From contig NC_090114.1 of NCBI RefSeq assembly GCF_023973825.1, positions 434,001 through 498,000 of the forward strand: 64,000 nt of DNA, given 5' to 3'. The DNA is from Plasmodium brasilianum (taxonomy: Eukaryota > Apicomplexa > Aconoidasida > Haemosporida > Plasmodiidae). The notes under the pieces were generated by a model. It made no database searches. It was not told the origin of the DNA and saw nothing but the letters and a program-made list of their open reading frames with translations. Numbering within the stretch: the first letter of the stretch is position 1; each line of letters starts with the position of its first letter. A program made the translations under genes and the position numbers. Shown here piece by piece: positions 43,165 through 56,498 of the stretch.

Positions 43165-44137
43165 CTCATTCCAACGTGCTGTTCTCTACCAAAAATATTT
43201 TAATCAATTTTAAGTCAACTTGAAGCATACCTATATTTATTCCACATTTTGACACATGTTGATATGCGTATGTTAATATTTTTCTTTTAATGAATAGAAA
43301 TAAAAAAGTACACTTATTCAAATCTTTAGTATTGTCTTTTCATAAAAGACCATAATTATTTTGTACATGCAAAATAATCCAAATAAGGCCAATTTTTTTT
43401 TATTATTTTCTTTTTGAAACTTTTTTAAAATACAAGTTTACAAGAATAACAACAACAAAAAAAAATAATATAAATAAAAATATATAAAAAGTGAGGAAAA
43501 AAAAAAAAAAAATAATAAACAGAAATATTATAAATATTGAAAATACGCTTATAAATTAAAAATTTAAATGCAAGAACAACGAACCGAATATAGAATCTTC
43601 AAAAATTTTAATTATTTATTAATATGTTGCTTCTTTTTTTTTTTTTTTTTTTTTTTCCTATTCCACATGTAAACAAAAGTAACACAAAAAAAAAAAAAAA
43701 AAAAAATAGATCACCTGCGTACATATATATATATATATGGCAACGGTGAAATAAAAGCAATTCGGTAAATATATGTTTTATAAAATTAAATATGGACACA
43801 ATAAATAGTACAGAAAATAAAAAACTAATACATGTAAGATGTAAAATTAAACTTGAATTTAACATTCTTTTTATAATACATGTGTAATTGTAGTAATACA
43901 GTTAAACTTCATATAAGATACAAAATTCATAAAAATGAGAAAAAAAAAAAAAAAGATATAAGATTTTTACAAATAAGGATACACATAAAAAAATAATAAA
44001 AAATGTTAATATGTATGAATAAATATACATATATACGTGAATACATATACTTATATATACAGAAAAATATATGGAAAACGAAATTACTTCTATTGTTAAT
44101 GTTGTTGTCTTTGTCCCTAATTTAATGCACATATGTA

Positions 44138-44175
<38 letters not shown>

Positions 44176-44335
44176 CGCACAGACACATACATGCTCTTCT
44201 TCCATTTTTTACGTTCCAGATCTCATTTACACTCAATATTCTCTTATTTTATTTTTTTTTTTTTTTAGCTAACTATAACAAAATTTTCAAAAAAAAATTC
44301 TTCTTATAATTTTTTTTCTCAAAACGGAGTAATTC

Positions 44336-44943
44336 TCATTTTGAATACGAATAATCATCTATCTTATCTATGTTTTTTATTGAATCTTCATAAAATGAAT
44401 ATTCATTCATGTTATTTTTAAGTTTCCCGTTATAATTGTTTGAATAATTTAAAATTTGTGAGATTGGATAAGCAGTGTATTTGCTTATCCCATAATTATT
44501 CGGAAGGAAATAATCAAGCAAATTGTTGTTTTTATTATTACTACTATTACTCGTATTACTTGAATTTTTTGCAATATTATTAAATTCATCATTTGTTCTC
44601 ATACTATATGAATTAATTAATTTATACTCAATGTCTTTTTTATCAAAAAATACTTTTAATTCAATAATTGCACTAACCGGCTTATGATCACTTGAAAAAA
44701 AATTGTTGTGAGTTTTATAATTTAAATATTTAAAATATATTTTTTCATTATGATAAAAATCATGCATTTCCTCATTGTCAATGTTTTTTCTGATACGTTC
44801 ATACTTTCTGCTATTCTCTATACCATCCTTATTATTACTATTATTATTACTACTATTACTATTATTATTATTATTATTACTACTATTACTATTATTATTA
44901 TTATTACTACTATTACTATTACTATTATTATTATTATTATTAA

Positions 44944-44974
<31 letters not shown>

Positions 44975-44997
44975 ATTATTATTATTATTATTATTAA

Positions 44998-45070
<73 letters not shown>

Positions 45071-47825
45071 ATTATTATTATTATTATTATTAATATTATT
45101 ATTATTACTATTACTATTACTATTATTATTATTATTATTATTATTATTTTTATTACTACTATTACTATTACTATTACTATTATTATTATTACTACTACTA
45201 TTCCTATCCGCATTTTTTACATCATCCGCCTGTTCTTTAATTTCTTGTGCAATAAACTCTTTTCTTTTTTTCTCTAATTCCGACAAATGTATTAATTTTC
45301 CGCTCACCAGTACTCTGTCACACCTGCGTAATGAAGTAAAATAAACCAGTGTATACGTAAATGCACCCAACTGTGTATACATGCACATATAAACACACAT
45401 ATACATATATATATATATATGTACGCACATACGTGTACACACGCTGAATATCCCTGAAACGTAAAACATTTTCACATTCTCGTGTATGTGGATGTCTGTT
45501 TATATACGGTAAAATATTTTTTTTTAGTTATACCATGCGGGGGTCCTTCTTACGTCGTACAAGTTCGAATTTTTTTTGTATTTATATGTCGGGTTAAACA
45601 TAATAGGATGCTCGTAAAAAAGACAAAAGGGTAAAATATTATACAATTTATTATAGATAAATTGGTCATAATTTAATAACTGATGAGCATTCTTATTTGC
45701 AATGGATTTAAATACTTCTTCATGAGTTTTATTAATTCTAAAATTAAAATCCCCACAAGCAAAAAAGTAGTCAAAATTAAATAAATTATTTAATTCTTGG
45801 TTTTGGAAACTATTATTCAAAATACTTTGCATCTGACTGTTCCTTTCAAAGATGTTTGTTTGACCTGATGCCAAATGTATGTTGTTAAAACAGAAAGAGT
45901 TAAAACCTAGTCTAAACTTTATAGACACACTTCCTTTATTACCAGTATTACCTTTTAAACCTACCTTTACTTTACACACTTCAATTTCTCTTATATGATC
46001 AACCATTCCCTCATCAATAAAAATGATTATAAATAATCCGATCATAGAAACTGATTTTAACTTCACATATTTAAACTTTTTGAAATTCAAAAAATATTTG
46101 TTTGATGCATTCTTTAAAAATACATCCTTATCTTTTAAATGCCTTTTTTCATCATCAAAGAAGAAATTATTTTTATTACTATCGTAAATACGTTTATGTG
46201 TACTTTTTCCTTCCTCCTGTGAATGTGAACCCAACGCATTTTCATTCATACTGCATCCTCTTTTTATATCTTTATTGAAGCTCCTATTATTATGGAAAAC
46301 ATCATCGTCATTGTTTAAGTGAATTAGGTTCTTCGTGGATCTTTTCCTCATCCCAACCCCGTCTTCATCAAAAACGTTTTGTACACTGGTAACGTTAAAA
46401 TTGCCCAGGCTTCTACTAACATCCTTATTACCGATATTATTGGCACCATTATTGTTACTACTAACCTTCTCACTGCAATATAGATCTCCCCCCTTATGCT
46501 TCTCCGCCTCATTATTCACTATATTATGCACATTTTGGCTATCTGAAATATTCACATTGGCACTATCATTCCAGTTTCTTATATTTCCATGTGAGCTATA
46601 AATGTTTTTATTTTTTAATGAATCACTTACCTTTTTATTTGAATTACTTGAATTATTATTTTCAAAAATTTCATTTATATTTGAACTTATATTAGTATCA
46701 TTGCTTTTTATATGATGGTCACTGAAAAAATTATTCTCCTTATCCTTTAGCACTTTTAACATGCTGTTGTTGTTATTACCTTCACCAATATGCTCATATG
46801 TATTATTACAATAAAAGTTATTTTCCATCTCAATATTATGTTGTTCGGACTTTTCATTTAAAAAAAGTAAATCGTTATTATCATTATCTTTTTTTTGATT
46901 ACTCAAATTGTTGTTACTCAAAATATTCAAGTTAAACGATTTTCTTTCATTATTTTGAATATCATAAAAGGAGTTGTTACCTTCATTTAAATTATTGAAA
47001 TAATTATTTAAAAAACAGTTTTTCGAAATATCCAGTGATACACTATTATCTGTACTTCTTCGTCGTTCCTTAACTATTTCTTTTTCCTTTTCACACCTTA
47101 CGGAATGTGCTACATTCTCACTCATGTATGATTCATTAAAACATTTCAGGTATTTTTCATAGTAGTCATCCTTATTCATTCTTTCATTAACTTCCTCATT
47201 TTTATGCATATTAATTCGAGCTGATGAAAAACAGGTGTTTGTTACTCCTCCAATATTTTTACTTTTCAATGAGGCATTGTTATCGACATAATTATGTGCA
47301 CCATTATCTTCGTTATTTTTTCTAAAAAATATGTTACTACGTCCCTTACTTTTAATGTACATTTCTTTCTGCTTCTGCGAGATTTCTGCCAAGGATTGAA
47401 TAATTTTTTGCTCTATTTTTTTTTCTTTAAATTTATCTTTCATGTTCATTAAAATCCTAAATCCGGTCAATTCAACAACTTCTTGAAAACAAAATACATA
47501 CATATCAATGTATTCATTAATTTCATTTAACCACGAGGATATATCATTCAGTTCATATAAATCACTACCGCATAAATTCCATGTACCTACCCATAATTTC
47601 ACAATTTTCTCTTCATAATCTGTATTCGTCATTCTCTTTTTCTTGTAATTCTGTATTACTTTAGAATCTTCATAATCCATGTAATAATGATTAATTAAAT
47701 CATGACTTAGGTAATCAGTATATTTATTTCTATTTCTTATACTGTAAATGTAGCTTTTCTTTTTATATAAACTTTTCATATATACCAAATCACCTTTGTT
47801 TTTTTTATCTTTCCCTTTTTTATTA

Positions 47826-47862
<37 letters not shown>

Positions 47863-50800
47863 CTGTACATTATCTAAGCTACTGCTACTACTTTCGACGG
47901 TATTATTTACGATATTGTCATTATTACTTGTTCGTCCAATAATATGATCACTCACGTTTTTATTGCTACAGACTGTCTTATCTCTGTTCATTTGTTTCTT
48001 AACACATTTTATTTCATTATCACTGTACGCAGTTTTCTCCCCCTCCTTCAGTTTCTCTTTATCTTTATGCATATCTCTGCTATTATGTTTATCTTTATGT
48101 TTACCTCTATCATTACCTTTATCCTTTTCCCCTTCTTCCTCTTCCTCCTCCTGCTCCTCATTTTCGTCATATTCTTCTTCTTCCTCCTTGTCATATTCAT
48201 CAGCTTCATCTTCCTCGCTTGGAATTTTATCCTTGTCTGTTTTTTTAACCTTACTCAAATGTTTCTCTTTGGTTCTTTTTTTTTCTCCCCTATTCTTCTC
48301 TATGTTTCTGTTGGATCCCTCCCTTTGTGTGTGTTCGTTCATGCCACTGCTGCTATCAGCAAAATCGTTACTATTCGAATCATTGCTATTGGTACTATAT
48401 TCAAGTAATCGATTCCCATTTTTTAATAATTTTTCCATTTTGATGTTTTTTCCTAAAGTTTCTTCTTGTTTATAATTCGAATATTCTTTACCATCTTTTC
48501 TCTGCTGTTTACCTATATCCATATTGCCACTAGATTGCACATAATTCATAGGCGAATCAACATTTTTATTTCTCAAATTAAGAAAAGAATCCTTTGTAAT
48601 AAAATTACTATAATTTAAAAAATAATTCAAATCCGCTCCGATAAAATGCCTTCTCTTATTTTTACTATATTTCCCGGTGCACAAAATTATATCAATGCAC
48701 TCTTGTCTAAAATTATCCTCAAAATTATTTTGATAAAATCTTTCAATGGATTTAATTGCATGATCAATATTTGTACTTAACGATGACCTTCCTACATTAA
48801 TTTGTGAAGAAAAAACACTACCAGTCCCAGTATAATGTGTACTAATAATATCCCCATTTTCCACCCACATTTTTTTAAATAGATGTTTTAATATATAGAT
48901 ATATTCATCCAGTTGTTCATTTCTAAATTTTTTTTTTTCTTCATCTTCTTTTTCATAATTATATCTTATTCTATGTTTCCTATCTTGTTCTTCTAATATA
49001 TTAGGAATATCACTATGGTCTTCTTTCTTCCTCTCGTTCGTCTTCGTCTTACTATTAACATAATAAAAATCCTCGAGTACATTGGACCCTCCGCCTGACA
49101 TGTTATTACAGTTGTTGTTACTTCTAGTATTGTTCCTGCTAGCATTATTATTACTACTTATGTAATTATTACCACTATTATTTCTTATATTACTAACATT
49201 GTTATTAATCCTACTAATATTTCTGTCATTGCCAATATTTCCAACATTCGTAGTACTACTAATCTTAGCGTACTCGCAATTTTTATTTACCGGATATCTG
49301 TCCGACAACTCGAGTAAATAATTTTCCATTTGTAAAGTACTCACAATAGTAACACTCCTATTACTGAACATACTATTTACATTTTTATAAAAACATAATT
49401 GCGATTTCTTCACTGCCTTAAGAAACATATCATTTTTTGACACGTGCAAAACGTAGAAAATAAAAAATAATGTGTAATAATACTGAAATACATTCGTTCT
49501 ATCTAAACAATCAAGGCAATTAGTCCTAAAAACGCCATTCTGATAAACACAAGAATCGTCTGAATATCCATTTCCTGTACTGCTAACATTATTATAATTA
49601 CTATTATTCTTCTTATTATTATTCGTATTCTTACACGATTCCATAAAAAAGGAAACATTTTTAATCTCATTAAGTAATACTTTATTAATAAAATCATTCA
49701 TAGCATCTTCAAAACTTTTATTTTTCACAGAAATGTGAAAATCATATTCTATATAATTAATAAAATCCTTCTCCTTATAATGCTTATCCTTTTTTATATA
49801 ATTTATCATTTCAATCATTTTTTTAGTCAACTTTTTCTCATTCCCTTTATTTTGACTAAGCAAATTTATATAATATATATTATTACCATAGTTACTAATT
49901 AATTTCTTGTTATGTTCTTTGAACGCTTTAATACTTAACAAGGAAGACCTCTCTATATTAACATGAGAAGACATCGAATGTTGCTTCCAAAAAAGGGGGA
50001 TGGACCCCCTTATCTGAACTAGGGAAATAATCCTGTTCTCGAAATTTCTGTCGCTATTTATAGCACTACCTCTACCATTGTCGCTACCTGTGCCACTACT
50101 TTTTATGTTATATACATCCATCTCGTAACATAAATTTGTTTGATCGCTTGAATTTTCCAATTTAATTTCTCCCTTATCAATTTGAATACTCGGCAGAGGA
50201 GTTGCATCACAGTAGAACACCTGATTCTTTTCATAATTTGAATTAGGTACATTATTATTTCTTGTGTTGAATTTGTCTATTTCTTCCTTCACATTCGAAA
50301 CAGTCATATTTGCATTATCAAATCTATTCATTAACGTCATATTTCTATTATTAATTCTTATAATTTGCTCAGTCTCTACATAGTTAGCTACGTAACCATC
50401 ATCATTTATACCCCTTTTATTAAACCTAGTCCCACCCAATACAGAGGAACGTCGACTTATTAGAAGTAATTCTAAACATTTTTTATTTATTTCTATAGAT
50501 GTATAAGCTATATATCCTTGTATTATTGAACAAAACCAGTTATCATCAATTTTACACTTATTCTTAATTTTTTTTATCATCTGATAATTCCACATAAAAT
50601 TTCTTTCACTAACTTTTAAAAATGATTTCTTTTTATTTAACGTAGTGGAAGATGATGATGAATATAGTGGCTCTCCTTCTACTTCATCAATATTCTTTCT
50701 ACACTTTTTTTGAATCCCCTGTGTTAAATCATAGTCATACGAGTAATACATATGAACTGATAATATTTTCTGAATCATTTTTAATATTTTATGTATGTCC

Positions 50801-53085
50801 ATTTTCAAGTTCATTTTTTTTCCATCAGCTTTAACATTATCATCATTTCCACTTTTAAAAGAAACGGGATATGAATTTCTCTTTTCGTTTTGTTCTGTTT
50901 TATCATAAATCTTCACATTGCTTTTTACATTGAAGTAAGAATTGGTAATAAGATCCTTTATGTTATTACTGCTGCTGTTGCAGTTGGCATCTTCACACCC
51001 ATTACCATTCGCAGCTCCAATCACATCGCAGTTACCGTTACTATTACCATTTCTATTGGAATGGCTATTCCATGCACTGACAGTACATCCCTTTGCAGCA
51101 CCCCCATTAATACTCACCGGCAAATTTTCATGAGAAATTTTACTATTACAATTATCTCTGTTCGGTGTAATTACCATTTTCATTTCTTCATTATAATTTA
51201 ACAGTATATTCTTGTAGTAACTATTATCATTACTTACATTCACATAAGCATCTCCTTTTTCATTGTAACAATTTTTAAGTTGATCAGTGGTACCTTTATT
51301 TAAATTACTGTTATCCCCTTGAATGTACTTGTTATTTGTGCCCTTCCCCTTTTGGTACTGCTCCATTTTATTATCATAACATATGTTATTCAGTTCCTCC
51401 TCCTTCTTCTCTTGTTCATGTTTGTCATTTGGTATAACTTCAATCCTGTTCTCCTTATTAAAAAATAATTTATCAATTAAATTAACATTTATTTTTGCTG
51501 ACTGCTCGGGTTGTTTACTTTCTCCTAACTTGTTCATGCACTTCCCATACATTGCACTCTCTACCATCTGCTGCTCGTTCCTCCCGCCATTTATTTTTGT
51601 GCTACCATCATAATTATTATTTCTATTACTAATCCCATTGTTACTGCCACTGTTATTTCCATTGTTATTTTCATTATTATTCCTACTTTTATCATTGCCA
51701 ATATTATTGCTGACTTTCGTCTGGCCACTGCAGCCCCTAGGGATGCTGTCGAAGGCACTTCCAATGCTATTCGTGTCGATACTACTTCCCTTGTAGTTGC
51801 TTCTATTTTTATTGCTTCCTTCATTATAACCAGTTTTATTACACCCACTGGTATTGTTATTATAACTCATTTCACAATCATCCTTATCATTAAGAATATT
51901 AGCTATTAGTTCATTATCGTCCAAAGTTGACGAGTTCGTATTTTGTTCTTGATCTTTCCTTTGCTTACTATTATAAGTTGTTTTGCTATTATTAATATGG
52001 AAATTATTATCATTGTGTATTTTAGTAGTAGTTCTTCCATTCTCATTATCATATTTGTTATCATAATTCGTTATGTCTGAAATTATGTTTAATATATTTT
52101 TATGGGTAAATTGATTTGTTAGCCATTTTTTGGCTGTATTAAAATTTAGAATTTTCTTATTATTCTTTTCCTCTTTTTGATTAGTGTAATTATTACTGTA
52201 CTTATTATTGTACTTATTATTGTACTTATTATTGTACTTATTACTATAATTATTACTATTCCTATTATACGTGCTAAGCTCTATTACATCACCACTTATG
52301 TTGAAATGGTTTAAACCTTTATTTTTTCTATTAGTACTATTATCATTTTCTCTTTTGCTAAATTTGGTAGAAAAATGTTTATTGTAAAAATCGTCCTCAT
52401 CTATTTTGTAGGGTTTATCCAATTCATTGTACGAGCTATACATATCACAACACATCTTCTTGGAATTATTGTTATGTGTATTATTTTCAATTTTGCTAAC
52501 CCTAATTTCATCGTCATCATCATCATTCCCATCCCCCTCCTGTATTTGCAAAACATCATCACTCTTATATATAAACTTCATATTATTGTTATTAATAATT
52601 TCAAAATTTTTATTTATATCTTCATTATTTTTTAAATTATTAATAAAAAAATTTGTTGAATTGTCATCAATGTTTAATGAATTGTTTACTGTAGTGTTCA
52701 TCGAGGTGATATTAATATTATATGGTATGTAATGTACTTTCTCAATTTTATATATACTTCTATACTTATTTAAATAAAAGAATTTACATAATAATCTCCA
52801 TTTCTCTACAACAAATAAGAACAGTTCATTTTTAATTTCAATCGTACCAATAATGTTATCAATAATTAGTTCATTTATTGTACTACCAAACTTTTTACTT
52901 TTCTTTCGAATTTTATCTTTATTTATCAACTTCTCTGAACATTTTCCACTCTCCCGAAAAACAAACAGTGAAGGTACCTTAACGTTCTCATTTTTGTTAT
53001 CTTTTAAATGCTTTATATATATTATTTTGAATACTTTTTCATAAATTATTAATAAATATCTCCCTTCTGTGTTGTATGCATTCAT
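44336..53085 (-). CDS. Synaptojanin-like phosphoinositide phosphatase: SAC domain plus inositol polyphosphate 5-phosphatase (two exons, one homopolymer frameshift)
   Basis: Two lipid phosphatase domains in one chain of about 2,846 residues. SAC domain: SVHMYYSYDYDLTQ (~775), LISRRSSVLGGTRFNKRG, ETEQIIR, LVQIRGSIPLFWKQ and the catalytic CX5R loop FRTNCLDCLDRTN (~1190). 5-Phosphatase: VKLWVGTWNLCG (~1827), FCFQEVVEL, GNKGSVSIKF, FACGDFNFRIN, FNPTYKYK, RRTPAWCDRVL and SSDHKPV, all intact. The codon for W in PAWCDR is split by the only intron (45533-45324, GTATAA...CGCAG). A 34-A tract (47829-47862) between the domains shifts the frame; one added A joins them (KNINKKGKDKKNKG) and makes the length a multiple of three. 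Expected to act at membranes on PI4P/PI(4,5)P2, as synaptojanins do. Spacers are Asn- and Ser-rich, with a long Asn tract in exon 2. Start ATG 53085 is the first available. Confidence 0.88.
44820..45200 (-). repeat. Long Asn (AAT/AAC) codon tract in the 5-phosphatase exon
   Basis: About 120 codons, nearly all Asn with interspersed Ser and Ile, lie between PAWCDR and SSDHKPV, so inside the phosphatase fold. Antisense frames give poly-Leu and poly-Ile artefacts. Confidence 0.95.
47829..47862 (-). other. Poly(A) tract with apparent one-base frameshift between the SAC and 5-phosphatase domains
   Basis: Thirty-four T on the plus strand, the longest homopolymer inside any coding region here. The upstream frame ends soon after in ...KKTKVIWYI; the downstream frame reads KNINKKGKDKKNKGDLVYMKS. 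Confidence 0.8.
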
Positions 53086-53868
53086 CAGTATTGCGCGTGT
53101 GTAAGTATATAAATATATATCAGTATATATATAAATACATATTAGTACTTATATATATAATAAATATATATATGGGTATGTGGGTACATTTCTATGTTGC
53201 ATAAAAACAAGAAAAAATGGTCGGGAGAAATTAGAAAACGTGGGAAAAAAATGGTCAATGATTGACTCAAAACAAAAAATATATAAAATAATAATTGTTA
53301 ACGAAAGGAAAATAAAAACAGGTTAAGAAACAACGAAAATTAAAATTACATAAAAATCATTTTTTTTTTTTTTTTTTTTTTTTTGTTGCGTGTGTGTACC
53401 ATACACATGTAATATACTGAAAAATATAACCTAAAAAAGAAACGTATATTTTATTCTTATTGTATGTAGTTCTAATTAAATTAAATCATCTGATTTGGGC
53501 AAAGTGATAAATGGTTCAATGTATATATATAAATATATGTGTACTTATATAAATGTGCATCCATAAATGTGTATACATAAATGTGCATACATAAATGTGT
53601 ACATATATATATGCATAATCATGTAAATAATACTAGCATTCTTGTACTACTGCGCTCATAATAAATAATTGTAAGGAAAAAAAAAATTAAAATTTTTAGG
53701 CTTATATATTTAGGAGGGCGTTACTTGTGATGCATAATGCTAAGCATATTTATAATCTTTAAGACGTTTTTACATACATTATATATATATATATATATAT
53801 GAAATTTGTTTTTTCCCCATATATTATATGTTCATACTTTTTCAGTTATTTTATAAGCAATAATTTGA

Positions 53869-54209
53869 ATGACGCACAAAGAATATAACAAATTTAACTC
53901 GTTAAATAATTTTGTACGTTTCGCAAAAGGAATGTATGATACCGTACAGTTAAGTATTACTATATTGAATATATATATATATATATATAAGCATGTTCGG
54001 ACGGTTCGCATAATAATAATAAAGCATACGTATGCATTTATGTACGTACGTATTGTATATATGTATATAAGTATGTACGTATGTATGTATATTTATATAT
54101 AAATACTTTCATATGATGACTCTTAGTATTGCTGGAATTAACACAAACTCGTAAACGTAAATGTTCGCAATGCGATATAAATATTACCTTGATATTTCAT
54201 ATATTTTGA
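53869..54209 (+). CDS. Candidate small spliced gene, function unknown
   Basis: Possible exon 1 (53869-53953) is ATG plus 27 codons reading MTHKEYNKFNSLNNFVRF, AKGMYDTVQL and ends at a GTATTA donor (phase 1). A TA-rich 173-nt stretch looks like a Plasmodium intron. An acceptor ATGACTCTTAG at 54116-54126 is followed by a matching-phase frame: ILLELTQTRKRKCSQCD, then INITLIFHIF and TGA at 54207-54209, for 55 residues. Unspliced, exon 1 reads into a TA repeat. The exon 1 protein is not low-complexity, which is unusual for chance ORFs in this DNA. A second donor-like GTAAAC lies inside exon 2 at 54151, so the 3' end may differ. I do not recognise the product. Confidence 0.4.
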
Positions 54210-54328
54210 GAATATTTTAGTATTGGCATGTATAAATACATATACAAACACTTAGTGATATATATATATATAACAAACTCAAGAACAAGTAGAAAAATAT
54301 GCGTAAATGTTATATATTGAACAAATTT

Positions 54329-54359
<31 letters not shown>

Positions 54360-55689
54360 TATTTATGTATTTATGCATTTATTTATAAAAATCATGTAAA
54401 GTAGTGTATTGATAAGAACGTTAAAAAGGGACAAAATGATAAATTTTAGTAAATAACTGAAAAGAATTTAAAAAAAAATTATATAAATTGATTTTATTAT
54501 TTGTATACGTTTTTGAGAGAATAATTTTTTTCACTTTTAAATAATTTTGCTTAATTTACTACGTTAAACTTTATTATATTTTGCTTTATTTTGCTGTATT
54601 TTGCTGTATTTTATTTATTTTTTTTTTTTTTTTTTGCCGTCTATTCACGTTAAAAAATGTTTAGCTGAAACGCAAAAAAAAAAAAAGTAAAATATTTTTG
54701 TTATCAATGAAGTGTATTTTTAATTGTGATACGTAAATTATTTGATTGAATTTTTATAAGAAATGTAAAAATACACTTATTTTCGCAACTTAATCTTTAA
54801 TTTTTCTTTTTATTCCTTGTAATATGAAAAAAAAAAAAAAAAAAATGGTAATTTTTATCATTTTCCTTTTATATATTGATTACATTTTTGAATGCTCAAT
54901 ATATGTTTTATCTTTTGTTTGATATCTTTTAAATGTATCTACTTTTTACATATTTCTTTTGTTTTATGTAATTAAAATGTATGAATATTTAACTAACACA
55001 CATAATGAAAATTTAGTGTGTTGTACATTTTTTTTTTTTTATATGGAAAACATAAAACAAAAACATGAAAAACTACTTATTCTGATTGTGCATATATAAA
55101 TATTAAAAATATTATGTATTAGGATTAACTGATTTGCTATCACTCTTTTGCTTTTTTTTTTTTTTTTTAATAGATAATAACAAAATGAAGTAAAATAAAA
55201 ATAAGCACAAATTTCAATACATTCAAAAAGTAACCCATTATAGTATACTTCCCTTTGAACAAATTTACAACACAACTTTAAAATGATATACAATATTTTT
55301 TGTATGAATTAGTCGTTTATTTATACCCTTATTTTTTTTTTTTTTCTTGTATTATATTATGCTATATAAACAAAATAGCTTATGGCGTCTGAGAGAACAA
55401 ATGTTACAATAATAACATGTTCTTCTCTTAGTATTTTAAGATAAAATTTTTCCTTTTTTTTCAAAAAACTTAAAAAAGTTCTTTAGCACTGTTCTGCTGG
55501 CTTATTTTATTTTTTTTTTTTTTATGTTTAACTGTGTTACAGCTAATAAATGAATGCTTTGCCAAAATAAATATTTTACAGCACATTATGATTACAATAA
55601 TGGAGGATTTACTATTTCAACGGAGAAGCGCTTCATTTATTTTTCTATATTAAAAAATAGTGCAAGGACTTTAGTATAAAAGGAAGGGC

Positions 55690-55863
55690 ATGTTGTTTAT
55701 TTTGCGGAAAATGAACTCCATTAAAGCGTGTAAATTATGGTTTTTCTTAATTTTTTCTTTCCCCCCCCTTTTTTTGTATGTATCTTTTATGCCATTCCAT
55801 CTTTCTTACAGTAAGGCAGCACTTCATATGATGAACTTATATACAGAAGGAAACTGTTATTAA
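55690..55863 (+). CDS. Candidate 57-residue membrane microprotein
   Basis: An uninterrupted ATG-to-TAA frame reads MLFILRKMNSIKACK, then a hydrophobic stretch LWFFLIFSFPPLFLYVSF that could span a membrane, then SKAALHMMNLYTEGNCY. It includes a C8 run. The minus strand is also open for 17 codons (MEWHKRYIQKK...), and T-rich DNA gives hydrophobic ORFs by chance, so support is weak. Confidence 0.2.
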   Translation: MLFILRKMNSIKACKLWFFLIFSFPPLFLYVSFMPFHLSYSKAALHMMNLYTEGNCY

Positions 55864-56114
55864 TGTTAATGGTATTATAGTAAAAATAGTAACTGCCGCA
55901 AGAATACATTTTCATCTTCGGATATATATTTAAAAAAAATAAATCCCCCATAGTAGTAGTTATAATATATGTATGCGTTTATTTTAAGCGCCCTTTTCTT
56001 AAAACATAATACAAAATATAGTGTTAAGAATAAAAAAATTAGGACTTTATTGCTCTTACACTAAAATTACTAATTCCTGCAAAGCGTACAATCCGAATAA
56101 ACAAAAATCCTACC

Positions 56115-56342
56115 ATGTTTTCAACTTACCGAAAAATCCATTTACTCAGTAAAGTATTACACATATATATAAGTAAAAGTATAACATCTCAATTTAAAAA
56201 TTACCATTCAGGGAGATGCAAAATTAACTTTTTCAACATTGTACAAAAGAAAAGACGGTTACTAATTTATTACAAAAAAAAGAAAAAAGAAAAATCAAAC
56301 ATAAAAAATACAGGAGTTACGAAATATATATACCGGAATGCG
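56115..56342 (+). CDS. Candidate first exon of a small basic protein
   Basis: The ATG at 56115 opens about 76 codons of varied sequence: MFSTYRKIHLLSKVLHIYI, SKSITSQFKNYHSGRCKIN, then a Lys-rich part. The start is amphipathic and basic, as in mitochondrial leaders. After CGGAATGC a GTATAC donor-like site enters a TACATACG microsatellite. The frame happens to stay open through it and past a CTACCACAG acceptor into the antisense of the helicase 3' end (to 56588). I take only the first part as possibly coding. Function unknown. Confidence 0.3.
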
Positions 56343-56498
56343 TATACATATACGCATACGTGCACATATACATACGTACATACATCCATGCATACATACA
56401 TACGTACATACATGCATGCATACATACGTACGTACATACAAATATATATATGCGCGCACATAAGCACGGCTTCTCCATCTACCACAGAAATGTATGAG

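Larger units (their letters stand above)
41658..44335. other. Long spacer upstream of MCM7
   Basis: It should hold the MCM7 promoter and the 3' UTR of the SAC/5-phosphatase gene. It is AT-rich with poly(A)/poly(T) runs (42068-42087, 42439-42455, 43633-43656, 43686-43706) and (TA)n tracts (43722-43738, 44142-44170). The 21-bp repeat and the candidate micro-gene inside it are listed separately. Confidence 0.6.
53086..56498. other. 3.4-kb spacer with three doubtful small plus-strand reading frames
   Basis: It contains the promoter of the SAC/5-phosphatase gene and the 3' UTR of the helicase gene. AT-rich, with poly(T) at 53360-53383, (TA)n tracts at 53781-53800, 53971-53989 and 54341-54362, and a TACATACG microsatellite at about 56340-56455. 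Three possible small coding units are listed separately. Confidence 0.55.

Noticed and set aside
44750..45344. Plus-strand ORFs of 175 and 189 codons made of Leu or Ile
   Set aside because: They are other-frame readings of the AAT/AAC Asn tract in the 5-phosphatase exon.
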